Source: Nitrospinota bacterium (GTDB taxonomy: Bacteria; Nitrospinota; Nitrospinia; JACRGO01). Taken from it: a stretch of 30,270 nt of DNA. The position numbers were made by a program, and so were the translations under genes. The stretch spans positions 1 through 30,270 of the forward strand of contig JACRGO010000051.1 of assembly GCA_016212295.1 (NCBI GenBank). The letters run 5' to 3'. Under the pieces are notes generated by a model that had not been told where the DNA came from, did not search any database, and saw nothing but the letters and a program-made list of their open reading frames with translations. Within the stretch, counting starts at the first letter, position 1, and every line of letters starts with the position of its first letter. This document shows positions 7,962 to 15,674 of this stretch, piece after piece.

Positions 7962-9437
7962 GTGCTTGACAGCAATCTTCCTTTATGCCTGACGTTTGAC
8001 GACGTGCTGCTGGTCCCCCAAAGATCATCGGTCCTTCCCAAGGAGGTGAGCCTTGGCGCGCGCCTCACTAAAAGAATCAACCTCAATTGTCCCCTGGTCT
8101 CCGCGCCCATGGACACGGTAACCGGCGCGAACATGGCCATAGGCATGGCCCAGGAAGGCGGGATAGGGATAATACACAAGAACATGAGCATTCAGGAACA
8201 ATCGCGGGAGGTCTACAAGGTGAAGCGCTCCGTGAGCGGGATGATAACCGATCCAATCACCATGAGCCCGGACCAGAAAATAAGCGAGGCGCTTGAGATC
8301 ATGGCCAAATATGACATTTCCGGGATTCCCATAACGGAAAACGACAGGCTGGCCGGGATTCTCACAAACCGCGACCTGCGCTTCGAGAAGAACCTGAATA
8401 AAAAGATCTCGGAGATGATGACCAGGAACGATCTCGTGACCGTCCCTGTCGGGACCACTCTTGAGCAGTCCAAGGAACTCCTTCACAAAAATAAAATAGA
8501 GAAGCTGCTGGTGGTCGGGGAAAACGGCTCCTTGAAGGGCCTTATTACAATAAAGGACATCGAGAAGAGCCAGAAGTATCCGATAGCCGCAAAGGACGCC
8601 AGAGGCAGCCTCCTGGTCGGGGCCGCGGTGGGGGTCTCAAAGGACGCCATGGAAAGGGTAAAGGCCCTGGTCGGGGCAGGGGTGGACGTGCTTGTGGTGG
8701 ACGCCGCCCACGGCCACGCTGAGATTGTCCTTAACACCATAAGGACCATAAAAAAGGCATATCCTGGAATAGAGGTCATAGGCGGGAACGTGGCCACAAG
8801 GGAAGGGGCAATGGACATAATCCGGGCCGGGGCGGACGCGGTGAAGGTGGGGATCGGCCCAGGGTCGATTTGCACCACCAGGGTCGTGGCCGGAGTAGGG
8901 GTCCCGCAACTATCCGCCATAGCCGAGTGCGCCAGGGTGACGGAGCCGGAGGCCGTGCCGTTGATAGCGGACGGGGGCATAAAGTATTCAGGCGACATAG
9001 TAAAGGCCCTTGCCGCCGGGGCCAATTCCGTGATGATAGGGGGTCTTTTCGCCGGGACGGAGGAGAGTCCCGGGGAGAGGATACTTTTCCAGGGCAGGAG
9101 CTACAAGGCATATAGAGGCATGGGTTCCATAGGCGCCATGCTGGAAGGGGGCGGAGAGAGGTACTTTCAGGAAAGGGAGTTTTCCGAATCGAAACTTGTG
9201 CCTGAGGGGGTGGAAGGTAAAATCCCGTACAAGGGCTCAATCTCCTTCAGCATATTTCAATTGCTGGGAGGACTGAGGTCCGGCATGGGCTATTGCGGCT
9301 GCAAGGACATCAATGAACTGCGCGCAAACGGCAAATTCGTGAGGATAAGTCCGGCGGCGCTCAGGGAGAGCCATGTGCATGACGTCATAGTCACAAAGGA
9401 GGCCCCAAATTACAGGATGGAGAACTATGAATCATAG
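7962..9437 (+). CDS. guaB: IMP dehydrogenase
   Basis: A 491-residue, full-length inosine-5'-monophosphate dehydrogenase. It oxidises IMP to XMP with NAD+, the committed step of GMP synthesis. The TIM-barrel opening [13 protein letters not shown] and SAPMDTVTG is followed by a Bateman module of two CBS domains at about 95-205. The catalytic loop GPGSICTTR carries C304, and [18 protein letters not shown] and the flap [10 protein letters not shown] follow. The C-terminus includes the monovalent-cation region near ESHVHDV. The start is a GTG at 7962 with AGGAG nine bases upstream. It follows mutL on the same strand, with a repeat between. Guanine-nucleotide control through the CBS pair is expected from the family. 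No guaA is present. Confidence 0.97.
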   Translation: MLDSNLPLCLTFDDVLLVPQRSSVLPKEVSLGARLTKRINLNCPLVSAPMDTVTGANMAIGMAQEGGIGIIHKNMSIQEQSREVYKVKRSVSGMITDPITMSPDQKISEALEIMAKYDISGIPITENDRLAGILTNRDLRFEKNLNKKISEMMTRNDLVTVPVGTTLEQSKELLHKNKIEKLLVVGENGSLKGLITIKDIEKSQKYPIAAKDARGSLLVGAAVGVSKDAMERVKALVGAGVDVLVVDAAHGHAEIVLNTIRTIKKAYPGIEVIGGNVATREGAMDIIRAGADAVKVGIGPGSICTTRVVAGVGVPQLSAIAECARVTEPEAVPLIADGGIKYSGDIVKALAAGANSVMIGGLFAGTEESPGERILFQGRSYKAYRGMGSIGAMLEGGGERYFQEREFSESKLVPEGVEGKIPYKGSISFSIFQLLGGLRSGMGYCGCKDINELRANGKFVRISPAALRESHVHDVIVTKEAPNYRMENYES

Positions 9438-9477
9438 TTCAGGGGCCAGTTGCCAGGGGGCAGGGGGCAGGAAAAAA

Positions 9478-9540
9478 GAGTAGTGTGTCATGAGTCATGT
9501 GTCATGAGCGCACAACTCATGACGCACCGCGCATGACGCT
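9478..9540. repeat. ATGAC-rich short repeat, copy 2 (after guaB)
   Basis: This is the second copy of the repeat at 7843-7932. It shares AGTAGTGTGTCATGAG, CATGTGTCATG and CTCATGACGCACC(A/G)CGCATGAC. The two copies bracket guaB. Confidence 0.6.
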
Positions 9541-9547
9541 TATGGAG

Positions 9548-9815
9548 CTACTTTTCCGGCTCCAGTTTTTTCAGAATAGCAGAGGCCGATTCCTTTTCAT
9601 CCTTTCCACGTCGCGCACCCTGTCCGATATCTCCACCGCCACGTTCTCTTTCAATTCCCGCAACGCGATCTTTTGATTTCTCAACCCTATCTCGGAACTG
9701 GCATAGGCCTTGTGGCGCTCCGGCCCGTGGATTCACTGGAGTTATAAGACCCGGAGGGAGTGATAAAGAGGTCCGGGTTAAATTCGTCCTCCGCTACAGC
9801 CAGGTTATATTTTTG
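9548..9815 (-). pseudogene. Remnant of a TolC-type outer-membrane channel
   Basis: On the minus strand, three frames carry pieces that fit a TolC-like outer-membrane factor. The first is YNLAVAEDEFNPDLFITPSGSYNS (split here as YNLAVAEDEF and NPDLFITPSGSYNS). A shifted frame then has LRNQKIALRELKENVAVEISD, that is LRNQKIALREL and KENVAVEISD, the usual helix-barrel spacing of this family. A third frame has SAILKKLEPEK followed by a stop. At least two frameshifts separate them, and the N-terminal half is missing. The upstream edge fuses directly to a truncated ABC ATPase, so both are parts of a decayed type I secretion or efflux locus. The assignment rests on short segments and needs a profile search. 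Confidence 0.45.
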
Positions 9816-10147
9816 GGAAAAGCGGTTATAAAATCATGAGCGGCGGCTAATTTAGCCGCTTCTATTATTTCAGACAGAGGCGCGCCCGGTTTTGATTTGG
9901 CGATATTTTCCCTGATAGTCCCGCTGAACAGATAACTCTGTTGAGGAACAACGCCTATCTGGCGGCGCAGGGAAGAAAGCCGGACATCGGAAAGAGAAAA
10001 CCCGTCCACATAAAGCTTTCCGGACGTCAGCGGATAAAAGCCATATAGAAGTTTGATCAAGGTGGACTTGCCGGAACCGCTGCGTCCCACAAAGGCGATC
10101 CTCTGGCCCGGCTCCACCTCCAGGCTTATATTCTGCACGACATTAGC
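9794..10147 (-). pseudogene. Truncated ABC ATPase (type I secretion / exporter type)
   Basis: About 110 residues of an exporter ABC nucleotide-binding domain remain: QNISLEVEPGQRIAFVG, Walker A GRSGSGKST, then GFYPLTSGKLYVDG, the Q-loop region RRQIGVVPQQSYLFSGTI and IIEAAKLAAAHDFI. The frame then hits a stop. The ABC signature (LSGGQ), Walker B and H-loop are all missing, so it cannot hydrolyse ATP. The wording is typical of peptidase- or HlyB-type exporters paired with a TolC channel. The upstream membrane domain is also gone: at about 10145 the sequence switches to a transposase remnant on the opposite strand. An apparent longer frame to 10345 is antisense to that transposase. Confidence 0.8.
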
Positions 10148-11229
10148 AAGTGGAACGAAGACGAATTGTTCTCCCCTGTGATTCCAGTTTTTCTCAAACG
10201 GTATCCCAATAGGGCTGTTGCGGTAGGTTTTGACGACACAAAACTGCCCAAGTGCGGCCGAAAAATCGGCTCCGCGTTCTGGCAACGCGACCCCATGTCT
10301 CCTCCGTTCCACACTAACCTTGTCTTTGCCCAGCGCTTCCTTCAAGCGTCGGTAAGGAAGCGCCTGCGCTCAAGAAACCCGGCAAACGCGCTGATGAGGC
10401 CATGCAAAAAGAGTATCGCGAGGCAAAAAAGAATTTTAATCTCTCCACACAGACCCTGAAAGTAATGCGCGATATCCGGTCTGAAATCGATGGAGCAGGG
10501 GGGCGTGGCCGGCAAATGATTTCTGCTGTGGATGGCAGTTTTTGCAACAAGACCATATTTAAAGCCGATTCGGACAGAACCGTTCTTATTGCAAGATGCC
10601 GCAAGGACGCCAAATTGTGCAGGGCCGCTGGTCCCGGCGGGCGGCGCAAGTACTCTTCTGAAAAGTTTACCCCGGAAAAGGTTCGAAAGGATTCCGCCTT
10701 TCCGTGGAAGCAAGCAAAAATTTGGTTTGGAGGCAAGGCTCGTAAAATACGGTTCAAAGAAGTTAAAAACGTGCTTTGGCAACGTGGAGCGGGACTCAAA
10801 CTTTTGAGACTCTTGGTGATTGCCCCGCAACCCTGCAAACTCTCGCCTAATGCCAAAACCTAGTATAGGCAGCCAGCCTATCTGCTCGTCATTGATTGCC
10901 AATTCAAGGCAAAGGAGTTGATGCAATCTTATTTCGACCGATGGCAAATTGAAGTTAACCACCGTGAAGAGAAAAGCATTCTTGGGGTGGGACAAGCCCA
11001 GGTTACGTCTCTGAATTCTGTTCCTCGTCATCCAGCTTTCCTTGTAGCTTCGTATAGCATGATGCTCTTGTCATCCATTGAGGAGTTCGGCCCTGGAAGG
11101 GCTGATGACTTTATCAACCTTCCAAAATGGAGAAAAAAAACAAAAAGGCCATCAGCTTTGGATCTTATCTCTCTGCTGAGAAAGCAAATAAACGAAATGC
11201 ATATTTCAGGCTGCCTTAACAAAAATTAA
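10148..11229 (+). pseudogene. Frameshifted DDE transposase (IS701/DDE_5-like)
   Basis: Three consecutive plus-strand frames make up most of one transposase. Frame one (about 10148-10400) reads WNEDELFSPVIPVFL, GFDDTKLPK, FWQRDPMSPPFHTNL and QRFLQAS, with the first catalytic Asp in DDT. Frame two (about 10400-10860) reads AVDGSFCNKTIF, TVLIARCRKDAKLC, EKFTPEKVRKD and NVLWQRGA. Frame three (about 10870-11229) reads RQPAYLLVID, SYFDRWQIEVNHREEK and LGVGQAQV, with the catalytic Glu. At least two frameshifts (near 10390 and 10860) and loss of the N-terminal part make it inactive. Its left edge cuts the ABC fragment. I could not define terminal inverted repeats. Confidence 0.85.
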
Positions 11230-11407
11230 GGGAAAAATTTGGCCCAATATGCATATGCATAGCTAAATTTATGTCCAAACTCCAGACCCCGGCCTGAAGG
11301 CTGGAGTTAATAACTGTCCATAAGGGTGAACTATTACAAATTCTTTAATTTCAATATGTTTTTCTCAGCGTCTCTGTGTCTCTGCGGTATATTTTTAATT
11401 TCTAACC

Positions 11408-12508
11408 TTAAAAGTGGAAAATGGCGTTGAGGGCGATGGTGTCCTGTGATTTCCCGGCCCTGCCGTGATCGTCGAAAAATCCGACGCTGGATTCGTCATG
11501 CCTGTATTCAGGCCGCAGAATCAAATGTTCGCTTATCGTTATTTCCGGAGTCAACGTCATTTCCCATAACTCCTGGCTTGTGCCGGTCCTGGCGCCGTCC
11601 CCGTCGTCAAAATATTCCCCCCGCAGGTTCACGGCGAGGAAATCCGTCAAGGCGTAACGGACCACGCCCTCGAAACCTCCCCACTCCACGTTGCCATTCC
11701 CAGGCCCCATCTCCTCGTTCCCGTAATCGCCGTTGAGTTGAAGCTCCCACCTCTCCGCGGGCTTAATGATCAGGACGGCGTTGACGCCATGCCTCCAGTT
11801 CCGGTCATTATTGTCTTGTTCCGGCCCTCCGACATAATTAAGCGAAAGCGAGACTTCCTTCCACGGGGCGATTCCAAGATGAAAACAAAGAGTTTTGGAG
11901 TCGTTGTTGTCAACCACATTGTCCCATCCGTTAACCACCATGAGCATGGCGGAAAAGACATCGTTAAAATTGTAGGAGGCCCTGATCCCTGTATGAGTGA
12001 ATGGGATGGCGTAGCCGAAGAGGATGGAGCGGGAATAATTGTAATTCCAGCCGTCATACCCCTCAATCACCTCCAGCCCCATGTGGGTAATGAATTTGCC
12101 GAAATCCAGTTGCAGACCGTTTCCCACCGGCGCGTTGTAGGAAACGTATCCCTGCTGGAGATCAAAGTCGTTGGACTGGGCCATGCCAGCGGAATGAATC
12201 ACGGAGGGGACGCTGTAGCCGTAGTTCAGATCGAAACGAAATCCCACGCTGCCGGGGTCCGCGGTCTGCTTTTGAAAGACCAGTTCCGCCACGTCCGGCT
12301 TGAAACTGTTGTCGTCCGTGTCGAAAATTCTAATATGATTTTTTGAATCCGAGGGCCGGTTAAAATTGTAGGTGTAAGCGGAGGACACAAATCCGTTGGC
12401 CTGGATCTCCCTGAACCACTCCAGGGCGTCCTGGGCGCCGGCGTACTTTGTGTTCACGGCGAAAAACACGGTAAATATCCCTGTAATTAATAGAATTGGC
12501 TTCCGCAT
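11408..12508 (-). CDS. Outer-membrane beta-barrel porin
   Basis: A 366-residue protein with a signal peptide (about 1-25, ending near AGAQ). Amphipathic strands follow throughout, with many aromatic-girdle residues and acidic turns such as DNNDSK and FDDGDGARTG. The last residues, IALNAIFHF, form a typical C-terminal beta signal ending in phenylalanine. It resembles BBP2-type porins (putative OmpL-like) of roughly this length. The barrel should allow diffusion of small solutes across the outer membrane; the substrate is unknown. The ATG at 12508 has AAGGA seven bases upstream and is preferred over the adjacent in-frame TTG. It lies downstream of the first ammonium operon on the same strand, separated by a strong terminator and a repeat. 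Confidence 0.87.
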   Translation of the reverse strand: MRKPILLITGIFTVFFAVNTKYAGAQDALEWFREIQANGFVSSAYTYNFNRPSDSKNHIRIFDTDDNSFKPDVAELVFQKQTADPGSVGFRFDLNYGYSVPSVIHSAGMAQSNDFDLQQGYVSYNAPVGNGLQLDFGKFITHMGLEVIEGYDGWNYNYSRSILFGYAIPFTHTGIRASYNFNDVFSAMLMVVNGWDNVVDNNDSKTLCFHLGIAPWKEVSLSLNYVGGPEQDNNDRNWRHGVNAVLIIKPAERWELQLNGDYGNEEMGPGNGNVEWGGFEGVVRYALTDFLAVNLRGEYFDDGDGARTGTSQELWEMTLTPEITISEHLILRPEYRHDESSVGFFDDHGRAGKSQDTIALNAIFHF

Positions 12509-12547
12509 CAATTTTTCCTTTCCAATTGAAATTGTGTAAATATTTAG

Positions 12548-12658
12548 TAACTACTCAGGCACAGAGGAAAAATAGAGTTATTGCCGGATTTTAAATTTTA
12601 AAATAAAATTTCAAACTCTGTGCCTTCTGCCTTTGTGCCTCTGTGCCTGAGTAGTTAC
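12548..12658. repeat. Fold-back repeat with perfect 21-bp arms, copy 1
   Basis: GTAACTACTCAGGCACAGAGG at 12548-12568 is exactly reverse-complementary to 12638-12658. The interior (GCCGGATTTTAAATTTTA..., TGTGCCTTCTGCCTTTGTGCC) is shared with a second copy at 26601-26718 before nfeD. No coding content was found. It lies upstream of the porin gene. Confidence 0.75.
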
Positions 12659-12712
12659 ATCCGCGAAAATCCGCGCTCCAAAAATAAAAAACCATCCCCC
12701 CCTTTCTTATAC

Positions 12713-12779
12713 AAAAAAAGCCGGCTAATGGGGAGGGTGTCCCCATTAGCCGGCTTTGGCATATTTTGCCTTTTACCTT
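12713..12779 (-). terminator. Two-hairpin terminator after the first amt operon (element E3)
   Basis: On the minus strand a small hairpin GGCA/TGCC (12770-12758) is followed by a perfect 18-bp stem with a 5-nt loop (12757-12740 with 12734-12717) and a run of seven U. It lies 82 bp after the zinc-ribbon gene and is a strong intrinsic terminator. It shares its layout, and the flanking words AAGGTAAAAGGCA and CGGCTTTTTTT, with the elements at 15097-15170 and 24497-24570. The stem sequence itself is different, which suggests that the structure is what is kept. Confidence 0.85.
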
Positions 12780-12860
12780 GATAGCTAGGAATGTCTATTT
12801 TAAGTCTTTGGCATTTTACTTTTTGCGGCTTTTTTTGTCAACTGGAAGCGTAACGCTCAG

Positions 12861-13046
12861 CTATTTCTTGCCCGCTTTTTCTCCAGGCAAAACAATCCGG
12901 AGAAATGGAATAACGGTTTCTCTCTTGCAGCGTTTGCATTTGGCAATGGCAAGCCCGGATTCAAACCTTACGAACCTGCTCTTGAGAAAATTATTCTCAA
13001 AGAGGTTGAACCCGCACTCGCATCTCACTGTTTTGTTTTGAGTCAT
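12861..13046 (-). CDS. Small zinc-ribbon protein downstream of amtB1
   Basis: A 61-residue basic protein with two knuckles, CEC at 9-11 and CKRC at 38-41, separated by a segment rich in hydrophobic and basic residues (NNFLKSRFVRFESGLAIA). This should bind one zinc ion, like Com-type or rubredoxin-like ribbons; I do not recognise a named family. The ATG at 13046 (MTQNKTVRCECG) is chosen because the paralogue at 24787-24957 begins MTQDKTVKCECG. An in-frame ATG three codons earlier (13055) also follows the amtB1 stop. No clear Shine-Dalgarno is visible, so translation may be coupled to amtB1. Its repeated placement after both ammonium transporters suggests a role tied to ammonium uptake or its control, which is inference. 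Confidence 0.8.
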   Translation of the reverse strand: MTQNKTVRCECGFNLFENNFLKSRFVRFESGLAIAKCKRCKRETVIPFLRIVLPGEKAGKK

Positions 13047-13056
13047 TGCAATCATT

Positions 13057-14373
13057 TTATAAGTTATACCCGCTCTCTCCATGCTGGGCTAAATCCAGCC
13101 CTAATACCTCATCTTCGTCTGATACCCTTAATCCCATGGTTGCGTCCAGGACCTTCAGGATAATAAAGGTAACCGCGAAGGCGAATACCCATGTGACGGC
13201 CACGGCAATCAACTGGGTCACGACAAGGGATGGATTGCCGAAGAACAGGCCGTCGTTCCCCGCGGGATTTATGGCCTTTGACGCGAACAGTCCGGTGGCT
13301 ATGGCGCCCCATGTCCCGCCCACTCCATGAACGCCGAAGGCGTCGAGGGAGTCGTCGTAACCAAGAGAAGACTTCACGACGGTCGCGAAGAAATAGCACA
13401 AAATCCCCGCCACCCCCCCTATGACGAGGGCGGATAAAGGCCCGACAAATCCCGAGGCCGGGGTAATGGCCACGAGGCCGGCCACCGCGCCGCTGGCCGC
13501 GCCGAGTACTGTCGGCTTGCCTTTGATTATCCATTCCATTAGAGGCCATGCAAGCGCGGCGGCGGCGGTGGCGGTGTTTGTCACGACAAAGGCGCAGGTG
13601 GACAACGCGCCCGATGATACCGCGCTCCCGGCGTTGAAGCCGAACCATCCGAACCAGAGAAGCGACGCGCCCACAACCGTTAAAGGGAGATTATGCGGCG
13701 CCATGGACTCCAGCGAGTAGCCCCTTCTCTTTCCCATCACAATCGCCGCGGCCAGCGCGGAAACGCCTGAACTGATATGGACGACCGTGCCGCCCGCGAA
13801 GTCAAGGGCGCCGAGATTCCTCAGCCATCCGCCGACGGCCCATACCCAGTGGCACAGGGGGTCATAGATGATGGTTGACCATAAAATCGTGAATACAAGG
13901 AACGTGGAGAATTTCATCCTTTCCGCGAAGGCGCCTGTTATGAGCGCGGGTGTTATAACAGCGAACATCATCTGGAATATCATGAATGCCTGATGGGGTA
14001 TGGTGGCGGCGTAATCAGGATTAGGATCAAGCCCCACCCCGTTTAATCCGACCCATGCAAGGCTTCCTATTACCCCCCCCTTGTCGGGACCAAAGGAAAG
14101 GCTGTATCCATATAAAACCCACTGGACGCTTATAAGGGCGAGTATTATAAAACTCTGCATTATCGTGCCGAGGATATTTTTTTTCCTCACCAGGCCGCCA
14201 TAGAATATCGCCAGTCCCGGGGCGGTCATTAACAGAACAAATGCAGTGGATGTGAGGACCCATGCCGTATCGCCGGTGTCGATGGCCGGTTTCGCCGCTT
14301 CTCCCTCCGCGAAACATATTGCAGGCGCGGCCTGTAAAAACGCCGCGAAAATAAACTTGATGAATTTACGCAT
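13057..14373 (-). CDS. amtB: Ammonium transporter AmtB (first copy)
   Basis: A 438-residue Amt/MEP/Rh channel for ammonium/ammonia in the inner membrane. A cleavable signal peptide (about 1-23, ending CFAEG) is followed by about 11 membrane segments. Family marks include GDTAWVL, PGLAIFYGGLVRKKN, GAFAERMKFS, the twin-histidine positions in LCHWVWAVGGW and GVHGVGGTWG, and NLPLTVVGASLLWFGWFGFNAGS. The ATG at 14373 has a perfect AGGAGG seven bases upstream. An in-frame extension to 14427 has no site and is rejected. It lies downstream of glnK (216-bp gap with AT-rich repeats) and upstream of the zinc-ribbon gene. GlnK should block the pore under nitrogen sufficiency. Transcription is expected from the sigma-54 promoter at 15200. 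Confidence 0.96.
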   Translation of the reverse strand: MRKFIKFIFAAFLQAAPAICFAEGEAAKPAIDTGDTAWVLTSTAFVLLMTAPGLAIFYGGLVRKKNILGTIMQSFIILALISVQWVLYGYSLSFGPDKGGVIGSLAWVGLNGVGLDPNPDYAATIPHQAFMIFQMMFAVITPALITGAFAERMKFSTFLVFTILWSTIIYDPLCHWVWAVGGWLRNLGALDFAGGTVVHISSGVSALAAAIVMGKRRGYSLESMAPHNLPLTVVGASLLWFGWFGFNAGSAVSSGALSTCAFVVTNTATAAAALAWPLMEWIIKGKPTVLGAASGAVAGLVAITPASGFVGPLSALVIGGVAGILCYFFATVVKSSLGYDDSLDAFGVHGVGGTWGAIATGLFASKAINPAGNDGLFFGNPSLVVTQLIAVAVTWVFAFAVTFIILKVLDATMGLRVSDEDEVLGLDLAQHGESGYNL

Positions 14374-14405
14374 AAAAACCCTCCTGTTCAGTTCAATCAA
14401 AAAGG

Positions 14406-14589
14406 AAAACAAAATTTCAAATGACAAATAGCAAATTTCAAATAAATTTCAAATTACAATTACCGAATGTACAAACAATTCGATTTCCTTGTTTGTTTTT
14501 TGTAATTTTGGTTATCGAGATTTATTTGCTATATGGCAATTTCTTTTAATCCCCAATCCAGAATCTCAAATCTGAAATCTGAAATTATT
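14406..14589. repeat. AT-rich repeat between glnK and amtB1
   Basis: Degenerate words of the type CAAATGACAAATAGCAAATTTCAAATAAATTTC are followed by a partly complementary half (TTTTTTGTAATTTTGGTTATCGAG), then by AATCTCAAATCTGAAATCTGAAATT. It is related to the repeat at 5165-5417. It fills most of the glnK-amtB1 gap, and its hairpin could influence relative expression of the two genes. Confidence 0.5.
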
Positions 14590-14943
<354 letters not shown>

Positions 14944-15096
14944 TTATTATTAATTTAAAGACCACAAAGTTTTTTCCAGTTCAAGTTTGAAGTGACTAAA
15001 GTTTAAAGTGAACTAAAGGCCATAGGCCGCGCCATGTGCCTTGAGGGTTCTTAGTGTCCTTTGTGGTTAATTTTGGTTTCGGTTTGTACGGATCAG

Positions 15097-15170
15097 GCCA
15101 AAAAAAAAGCCGACAAATAGAGAATCTCTCTCTATCCATCGGCTTTTGGCTTTTAAATGCCTTTTACCTT
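15097..15170 (-). promoter_or_regulatory. Two-hairpin attenuator-like element in the glnK leader (E1)
   Basis: On the minus strand a GGC/GCC mini-hairpin (15161-15148) precedes a hairpin with outer arms AAAAGCCGA/TCGGCTTTT (15147-15139 with 15113-15105). The inner arms ATAGAGA/TCTCTAT lie at 15135-15129 and 15123-15117, and U9 follows. It lies between the sigma-54 promoter (15200-15216) and glnK, so it would terminate the leader unless bypassed. It matches E2 at 24497-24570 in about 71 of 74 bases, with two of the three differences confined to the hairpin loop. Confidence 0.75.
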
Positions 15171-15199
15171 CTTATCTTTTTGGCGTACACCTTACTAAG

Positions 15200-15216
15200 A
15201 GCAAAAGGAATGCCAT
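15200..15216 (-). promoter_or_regulatory. Sigma-54 promoter for glnK-amtB1-zinc-ribbon operon
   Basis: The minus strand reads ATGGCATTCCTTTTGCT. GG and GC are separated by exactly 10 bases, matching the -24/-12 consensus TGGCAC-N5-TTGC. An identical core precedes amtB2 at 26398-26414. The predicted start is near 15188, leaving about 260 nt of leader before glnK. NtrC-type activation is expected but the activator is not in the window. Confidence 0.85.
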
Positions 15217-15255
15217 TAGCAGGAAATCAAATGAATCCATTGAAAAAACAGGGTT

Positions 15256-15290
15256 TGCTGAAAATAAGAGAGGGCGGGTGGATAAAAATA
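15256..15290 (-). promoter_or_regulatory. Conserved block upstream of the glnK sigma-54 promoter
   Basis: GGGCGGG at 15272-15278 followed by ATAAAAAT-N-ATGCT lies 55 bp beyond the promoter core. The same GGGCGGG lies 55 bp beyond the amtB2 promoter core (26470-26476). The surrounding DNA is otherwise unalike. It may be an activator-binding site. Confidence 0.5.
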
Positions 15291-15376
15291 ATGCTCAAAT
15301 ATATTGCAAAGTGAGCGTGCGTGTGCCATATAAAAAGGCAATGGAAGAAGAGAGAAAGTGGGGCCGTATGATTTCT

Positions 15377-15537
15377 CAGCAATTCTCGGTGAAAAATGCA
15401 GGAGATTCTTCAGTCGCTTCACTCCTTCAGAATGACATTACGAAAGTCTGTAGCTGTCATTCTGAGCAGAGCGAAGAATCTCAGGCCTGAGCAGAGCGAA
15501 GAATCTCAGGCCTTTCGTGTTTCACCGAGAATTGCTG
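15377..15537. repeat. 161-bp fold-back repeat with internal 25-bp tandem duplication
   Basis: Perfect 18-bp arms (CAGCAATTCTCGGTGAAA at 15377-15394, complement at 15520-15537) bound the element. Inside, a 25-bp unit starting CTGAGCAGAGCGAAGAATC is perfectly repeated at 15462-15486 and 15487-15511. It also pairs imperfectly with GATTCTTCAGTCGCTTC on the left. This is the common TGTCATTCTGAGC-type dispersed repeat. No gene is seen between it and the kinase gene at 15675. The rest of the 14938-15674 gap holds the glnK leader and promoter described above. Confidence 0.75.
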
Positions 15538-15674
15538 GAAAAAAATGGAAATTCCTATACCATAAATTTTACAATTGCGCACCTGCACCAATTTCGCTTA
15601 CCATTATCCTGCTGCATCGTTATTATTTTAACAACTTATCTATTGCTTCTGTAATCGGATAACCCAATAACTTC

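Noticed and set aside
10148-10345. N-terminal part of a 183-residue ABC protein
   Set aside because: This portion is antisense to conserved transposase sequence on the plus strand; only the part below about 10147 is ABC-like.
12766-13041. Plus-strand 91-residue frame
   Set aside because: It is antisense to the zinc-ribbon gene, whose cysteine pattern is conserved in the paralogue at 24787-24957.
15097-15170. Known riboswitch (cyclic di-GMP-I type) in the glnK leader
   Set aside because: GGCAAA-like and AAAGCC words are present, but the conserved core and stem order of that class are absent; only a terminator-like structure can be supported.
15054-15662. Several small plus-strand frames upstream of the S1 kinase
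   Set aside because: They run through hairpins, a sigma-54 promoter and a fold-back repeat, have no ribosome-binding sites and lack protein-like composition.
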